DNA of 37,151 nucleotides. Origin: CAUPWF01 sp964369425 (GTDB lineage Bacteria > Bacillota > Clostridia > Lachnospirales > Lachnospiraceae). The notes beneath the pieces are model-generated. The model did not search any database, was not told the DNA's origin, and worked only from the letters and a program-made list of their open reading frames with translations. Positions 33,318-37,151 of this stretch are shown piece by piece. The translations under genes were made by a program, and so were the position numbers. Location: the NCBI GenBank assembly GCA_964369425.1, contig CAYJGW010000026.1, positions 1 through 37,151 on the forward strand. The letters are read 5' to 3'. Each line of letters begins with the position of its first letter. Position 1 is the first letter of the stretch.

Positions 33318-34199
33318 TTATCCTTTTACTGCACCAAAGCTGAGTCCTCTAACGAGATGCTTTTGTATAAATAACGCAACAATTACTTCTGGTACTACTG
33401 CAATAGTAGATGCAACAGCAACTTGACCATAATGAACTGTATCCGATGCAATATATCTAAGGGCTGTAATCGTAATAGTCTGAATCTCAAATCCACTTAG
33501 AATCAATGGAAATGTAAAACTATTCCATGCAAAAATAAATGCTAACAATCCTGATGCAACTAACCCTGGCTTTATCAGAGGAATCAATACTTTAAAAAAC
33601 ACTTCATACCAAGCATATCCATCTAACTGTGCCGCTTGCTCTACTTCTACACTAATATCTTCAAAATAACCTCTAACAACCCAGATTAACAAGGGCATTG
33701 TAATCAACTGATACACCCAGATTAGCCCAAAATATGTATCGTATAATCCAATCTGTTGAAAAATCAAGAAAATTGGTAAAATAACCATAATTTCTGGTGC
33801 AAACTTAAATGACAAAATCTGAAAGGCTACATCTTCTTTCTTGCGAAAATCATATCTTGCTAACGCATACGCACATGGAACCCCTGCTAACACTGTGATT
33901 AAAACTGCGCCACCTGAAATAACCAAGTTTTGAAAAAATGCTTTAAAATAATCTGTCCCTACCAATACCGCTTCAAAATTTTCCAGAGTCGGTTCAAACA
34001 TAAACACTGTATTATACATTTGTGCATCTGACTTAAAAGCACAAATTACCATCCATACCAATGGGAATAATGCAAACATAGCAAATAGTGTTAACCCTAG
34101 ATTTCTCCCTATCGGCTCTACAATATCAAAAACTTTTATTTTTTTTTCTGTTTTCACAACAATATTACTACTCATTTTTTGTTCCATTTGCCTCTCCAT
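33318..34199 (-). CDS. CUT1 sugar/polyol ABC transporter permease, MalG/UgpE-like
   Basis: An inner-membrane permease of 293 residues with about six transmembrane helices, beginning with LTLFAMFALFPLVWMVICAF. The EAA loop that docks on the ATPase is EQAAQLDGYAWYEVFFKVLIP, and the MalG-like tail FIQKHLVRGLSFGAVKG ends the protein, as in this family. A 30-residue charged cytoplasmic N-terminus precedes the first helix; GGAGG 6 bases before ATG 34199 supports that start over the internal ATGs. It lies 10 bases after the partner permease gene and 14 bases before the first ATPase gene, so the cluster is one transcript. Confidence 0.94.
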   Translation of the reverse strand: MERQMEQKMSSNIVVKTEKKIKVFDIVEPIGRNLGLTLFAMFALFPLVWMVICAFKSDAQMYNTVFMFEPTLENFEAVLVGTDYFKAFFQNLVISGGAVLITVLAGVPCAYALARYDFRKKEDVAFQILSFKFAPEIMVILPIFLIFQQIGLYDTYFGLIWVYQLITMPLLIWVVRGYFEDISVEVEQAAQLDGYAWYEVFFKVLIPLIKPGLVASGLLAFIFAWNSFTFPLILSGFEIQTITITALRYIASDTVHYGQVAVASTIAVVPEVIVALFIQKHLVRGLSFGAVKG

Positions 34200-34209
34200 A
34201 CTTCTCCTC

Positions 34210-35124
34210 CTACTGTCCCGCTGCTTGTTTTGCCAAGAATCTTTGCCTCTTTACTAAAAACTTAGCAGTCTTATTAATAATCAACCAAAGCACTAAAAGA
34301 TATGGTAATGCACTAGCTAATTTTTGATAGGTAAATCCTTGAATATATCCTGTAAGTGAAAGGTTCATCAGCGTATTTCCTGGACCCCCTTTAGTCAAGG
34401 CATATATGATTCCAAACTCTTGTAAAGATGCCATCAGTCTAAAAAGTAACGCAATATACATAAATGGCTTTAACATTGGTAGCGTTAATGTTTTAAATGT
34501 AAACCAGGAACTCGCCCCATCTACTGCCGCTGCTTCAAATGGTGATTTCGGTAGAGATTGTATCCCAGCCAACACAAGTAAAAGTACAAAAGAGGTGTTT
34601 ACCCAAGTGTCTATTAGTACCGCTGTAAACATTGCTGTAGAATGAGATGCAGCCCAAGGGAAGTTATAGATGCCAAAGATGTTCAGTAATTTCTCAAGTA
34701 CTCCTACTGTATTTGACGTCATCAGCTGCCATATTAATACAGCAATTGCTGGTGCAACCATTAGCGGAAATGTAAATAGTACTTTTAATATCCTACTGTA
34801 CCTCGTATCTTTTTTTAATAGCAGTGCAACTCCTGTCCCCAATATCATCTGTACACTAGTTGCAAAAAATCCATATCGAACAGTAACCCATAATGCTTCC
34901 CAAAATTCTTTTCCTGTAAATAAGTCAATCCAGTTTCTAAAGCCCACAAAGCTAAATCTTGGCAATCTAAACGAATAGTTCGTAAACGACAACACAATTG
35001 CAGTTATAAAAGGTATCAAAATACCTATCAAAATCAATAATCCTGGTGCAATAATATAGTATGGTCTCCGACGAATGTGTGCTGGCACTTCATTGTAATT
35101 TATCTCTTTATTTTTCTTCGCCAC
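34210..35124 (-). CDS. CUT1 sugar/polyol ABC transporter permease, MalF/UgpA-like
   Basis: An inner-membrane permease of 304 residues with about six helices, starting PYYIIAPGLLILIGILIPFITAIVLSF. The EAA loop is FEAAAVDGASSWFTFKTLTLP, and YALTKGGPGNTLMNLSLTGYIQGF is the typical UgpA-type segment before the last helix. AAGGAGG lies before ATG 35124. It is the second gene after the binding protein, across an 80-base gap that contains a stem-loop. It pairs with the 33318-34199 permease to form the channel. Confidence 0.94.
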   Translation of the reverse strand: MAKKNKEINYNEVPAHIRRRPYYIIAPGLLILIGILIPFITAIVLSFTNYSFRLPRFSFVGFRNWIDLFTGKEFWEALWVTVRYGFFATSVQMILGTGVALLLKKDTRYSRILKVLFTFPLMVAPAIAVLIWQLMTSNTVGVLEKLLNIFGIYNFPWAASHSTAMFTAVLIDTWVNTSFVLLLVLAGIQSLPKSPFEAAAVDGASSWFTFKTLTLPMLKPFMYIALLFRLMASLQEFGIIYALTKGGPGNTLMNLSLTGYIQGFTYQKLASALPYLLVLWLIINKTAKFLVKRQRFLAKQAAGQ

Positions 35125-35154
35125 TGCTAGTCCTCCTTATGTTTTTTTACAAAG

Positions 35155-35190
35155 AGAGCCACCACCTAAGAGAATCTGTGTGGCAGCTCT
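35155..35190 (-). promoter_or_regulatory. Stem-loop between binding-protein and permease genes
   Basis: Minus strand AGAGC-TG-CCAC pairs with GTGG-TG-GCTCT, leaving a 2-base internal mismatch and a loop of about 14 bases. No long T run follows, so it is more likely a 3' end stabiliser or partial attenuator raising binding-protein yield over permeases, as is common in sugar ABC operons. Confidence 0.55.
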
Positions 35191-35204
35191 TCATTTACTT
35201 ACAC

Positions 35205-36641
35205 TTACTTATACTGTGAAATATCAATATCTTGAACAATATCATCCATCTTTTCTTTTAGTGAATTCATCCCTTCTTCTACACTAGCATATTCACCTGC
35301 TACAATATCTTGTAATGTAGCTGCCCACTCTGTAGTTGTCTCAAAGAAGTAAGGTTGAGGTGTAAATAGGATTGTTGTATCTTCAATTGTTTTATTAAAT
35401 GCATCAATATACCCTGGATGTTGTTCCATCATTTCAACAAACTCTGCTGATTCCCATATTGAAGTTCTTGCAGGATCTAAGCTGTTACCTTCCATTGTTG
35501 CATAAGTTGCAAAATCTTTACCTGTAAAATACATTAAATAGTACCAAGCTGCCCCTTTATTTTGGGATGCTGAATTCATAGCCATCGACCATGTCCAATA
35601 GTTAGAAATCTGTGGATCTCCCTCTGCTGCTACTGGCAGTGGTGCAAATGCAATATTTCCCGCTTCTTCAGATGCCCCTTCCCAGTTTTGATGCACTGGG
35701 TTGTTATCTGCGTCTAGTACAATAGCTGCATTTCCAGTTCCTAAGTCTACCCCACAATCATACCAAGTATACTTAGACCAAGAAGAAGTTCCTCCTCTTT
35801 TGATCATATCCACAAAAAATTCTGTCATTTCAATCGCTTCATCTGAATTTACTTGAGATATAAGTTTATCTTCTTCCACTGTAAAATCTGTTGCGCCATA
35901 AGCCGAATAGATGCTCATGTATGCAGGATGGATTGTTCCCCAATCTCTTGCTCCCCTTACTGCTATCGCGTAAGAGTTTTCCCCATTCCATCCTTGCAGT
36001 GCATCTGCTGCTGTTAACAACTCTTCGTAAGTAGTTGGAACTTTTACTCCATTTTCCTCAAAGGCTCTAGTATTATATGCCATCGTGTATACTTCAAATG
36101 CTAATGGTAGCCCTAATTGCATTCCCTCTCCTACTGGATCTCCTGGTATTCCAGTCCATTTCAAAGCATCTACCGCACTAGGAACAAAGTCTTCAAAATC
36201 ATATTCTGGATCAACCATTGATGCATTCTCTAAATACGGTGTCAAATCTTCCACATAACCTGCTGCCGAATAATCCCACAATTGATATGCGCCTGACATA
36301 AAGAGGTCTGGGCTTCCTGATCCACTTGCTAAAGATGTAGACACCTTATCAAAATAACTACTTTCTGGGGTGATAGAATACTCTACACTAATTCCTGTTA
36401 GCTCTTCAAAGTCTGCTAGTTTATCAATCATTGCTTCTGATGCTGTATGTTGTACCATCTGTACCTCTATGGAATCTCCTTCATACGCTTTCCAATCAAA
36501 CTCACCACTAGACTCTGCAGCTTCTCCACCACCATCACTTGATGTAGGTTCATCTCCTCCACCACAACCTGCAAGAACTGTCACCGACATTGTTGCTACT
36601 AACCCTACTGCTAATAATTTGTTCACAATTTTCTTTTTCAT
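35205..36641 (-). CDS. Extracellular solute-binding lipoprotein of the polyol/sugar ABC transporter
   Basis: Membrane-anchored substrate-binding protein, 478 residues (family 1, CUT1 type). A positively charged start (MKKKIVNKLL) leads to a hydrophobic stretch and the lipobox LAGC with lipidation cysteine C26, then a Gly/Ser/Glu-rich linker to about residue 48. The mature part has LADFEELTGISVEYSITPESSYFDKVSTSLASGSGSPDLFM, the classic N-lobe of extracellular binding proteins, and later QISNYWTWSMAMNSASQNKGAAWYYLMYFTG, a family hallmark. AGGAGG lies before ATG 36641. It is the first gene of the nine-gene leftward operon and sets the substrate. Binding-site residues do not let me name the ligand; the dehydrogenase downstream suggests a polyol. 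Confidence 0.94.
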   Translation of the reverse strand: MKKKIVNKLLAVGLVATMSVTVLAGCGGGDEPTSSDGGGEAAESSGEFDWKAYEGDSIEVQMVQHTASEAMIDKLADFEELTGISVEYSITPESSYFDKVSTSLASGSGSPDLFMSGAYQLWDYSAAGYVEDLTPYLENASMVDPEYDFEDFVPSAVDALKWTGIPGDPVGEGMQLGLPLAFEVYTMAYNTRAFEENGVKVPTTYEELLTAADALQGWNGENSYAIAVRGARDWGTIHPAYMSIYSAYGATDFTVEEDKLISQVNSDEAIEMTEFFVDMIKRGGTSSWSKYTWYDCGVDLGTGNAAIVLDADNNPVHQNWEGASEEAGNIAFAPLPVAAEGDPQISNYWTWSMAMNSASQNKGAAWYYLMYFTGKDFATYATMEGNSLDPARTSIWESAEFVEMMEQHPGYIDAFNKTIEDTTILFTPQPYFFETTTEWAATLQDIVAGEYASVEEGMNSLKEKMDDIVQDIDISQYK

Positions 36642-36678
36642 GTAGCTCCTCCTCTTTTTGCTTTGTTTTTATGTCATC

Positions 36679-36738
36679 ATCATATCATCTACAACAGAAA
36701 ATAAAATGGTCGTTCTTATGATTTTCTTAAAATTCTTA
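36679..36738 (-). promoter_or_regulatory. Promoter of the polyol operon with three upstream hexamer repeats
   Basis: On the minus strand a good -10, TATGAT (36679-36684), has only a weak -35 (about 36702-36707). Directly upstream are three copies of TAAGAA (plus-strand TTCTTA at 36713-36718, 36724-36729 and 36733-36738), spaced 11 and 9 bases. A weak -35 with abutting direct repeats fits activation by an AraC-type regulator such as the one at 28248-29822. Confidence 0.5.
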
Positions 36739-36842
36739 CACCTTTCTTTTATTCACTCGTATTTTTGCAAAATTATTACGATTTTCTAATAATTTTCCAC
36801 ACAATAAAGTTATTATCATCCCTTTAAATATACGAAATCAAG

Positions 36843-36871
36843 TTGCATTCGCATATTGACTATGTTATGAT
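36843..36871 (+). promoter_or_regulatory. Rightward promoter upstream of the edge gene
   Basis: TTGCAT (36843-36848), a 17-base spacer and TATGAT (36866-36871) make a near-consensus promoter reading right toward the gene at 37097, giving a leader of roughly 220 bases. The 455-base intergenic region otherwise holds the leftward promoter (36679-36738) and the inverted repeats at 36961-37000. Confidence 0.5.
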
Positions 36872-36960
36872 TTATTCAAATGTAGGACAGTAGTAACGAT
36901 TTGTTTTACACAATTCATTCTTCATCACCAAAGTGATATCAATTTATTCTTACTTTCATG

Positions 36961-37000
36961 ACAAGTTTGTGAACTTGTTCCACCTATTCCACTCGGAACA
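36961..37000 (+). repeat. Overlapping inverted repeats in the leader of the edge gene
   Basis: ACAAGTT-TGTG-AACTTGT (36961-36978) is a perfect 7-bp inverted repeat. TGTTCC (36975-36980) also pairs with GGAACA (36995-37000). The two stems share bases 36975-36978, so they could only form alternately in RNA. Confidence 0.45.
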
Positions 37001-37096
37001 TCCTATTTATCCCCAAACATTGGCACAAGGACAGAAGTAAGATTCACTTGATACAACTAAAGAGATAAAGAGCACTTAGAACGGAGGCAAAGCCAA

Positions 37097-37151
37097 ATGA
37101 AATTCAAACCACTTGCAATAGGCGTTGATAACTTTAAAAAAATAATTAGTG
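37097..37151 (+). CDS. Predicted AAA-ATPase / PD-(D/E)XK nuclease-family protein (5' end only)
   Basis: Only 18 codons are in the window: MKFKPLAIGVDNFKKIIS. This closely resembles the opening of the abundant Clostridia/Bacteroidetes proteins with an N-terminal AAA-ATPase-like domain and a C-terminal PD-(D/E)XK nuclease domain, which begin LPIGIDNFEKLI and continue into a YYYVDKT motif. GGAGG at 37083-37087 lies 9 bases before ATG 37097. Their function is not established; they occur in many copies per genome. The assignment rests on a very short match, so it is tentative, but a gene start here is well supported by the ribosome site and open frame to the edge. Confidence 0.6.
   Translation, partial: MKFKPLAIGVDNFKKIIS

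Noticed and set aside
1..37151. CRISPR array, prophage, insertion sequence or defence island
   Set aside because: No regularly spaced repeats, no transposase, integrase, Cas or restriction genes were seen; the only possible accessory gene is the fragment at the right edge.

Overview
The window looks like chromosomal DNA from a low-G+C Clostridia member, most likely Lachnospiraceae and of the Lachnoclostridium/Clostridium phytofermentans type. The reasons are AT-rich sequence with strong AGGAGG-type ribosome sites, a large SRP RNA with an Alu domain, YesM/YesN-type two-component pairs beside sugar ABC operons, a MelB-type permease next to GH36 and GH42 enzymes, and a B12-binding radical SAM protein with a DUF4080-like tail. 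The species is an inference. Almost everything supports plant or host sugar use; I see no phage, transposase, CRISPR array, tRNA or 16S/23S rRNA.

Region 1 (1-9978) is a deoxysugar locus, probably L-rhamnose or a relative. Leftward run an AraA/FucI-type sugar isomerase (3595-5079), an RbsA-type double ATPase and two RbsC-type permeases; the last permease is cut at base 1 and the binding protein is not in the window. Rightward run an AraC regulator, a YesN-type response regulator, a YesM-type histidine kinase and an L-rhamnose mutarotase, ending in a long bidirectional terminator. No rhamnose kinase, aldolase or classical RhaA lies here.

Region 2 (9992-16732) is a compact alpha/beta-galactoside locus. 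A LacI-type regulator and a GH36 alpha-galactosidase run left. A MelB-like symporter and a GH42 beta-galactosidase run right. The divergent promoter region holds a perfect 12+3+12 inverted repeat. The logic is import of melibiose/raffinose/galactosyl oligosaccharides by MelB and cytoplasmic cleavage by the two hydrolases.

Region 3 (16768-25004) is mixed: a radical SAM protein, the SRP RNA gene with promoter and terminator, a two-gene ABC system, a stand-alone FucI-like isomerase, an NADH oxidase and a small unknown protein whose ribosome site lies in a long inverted repeat.

Region 4 (25001-36641, all leftward) is a nine-gene polyol/sugar operon: lipoprotein binding protein, two CUT1 permeases, two different MalK-like ATPases, a zinc dehydrogenase resembling erythritol/L-threitol dehydrogenases, a response regulator, a histidine kinase and an FGGY kinase related to L-xylulose kinase. 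Read together: import a polyol, oxidise it to a ketose, phosphorylate the ketose, under control of a dedicated two-component system. The exact substrate is unknown. Both ATPases carry Glu instead of the Q-loop Gln.

The right edge (36642-37151) is a 455-bp divergent intergenic region with promoters in both directions, then the first 18 codons of what looks like a predicted AAA-ATPase/PD-(D/E)XK family protein.
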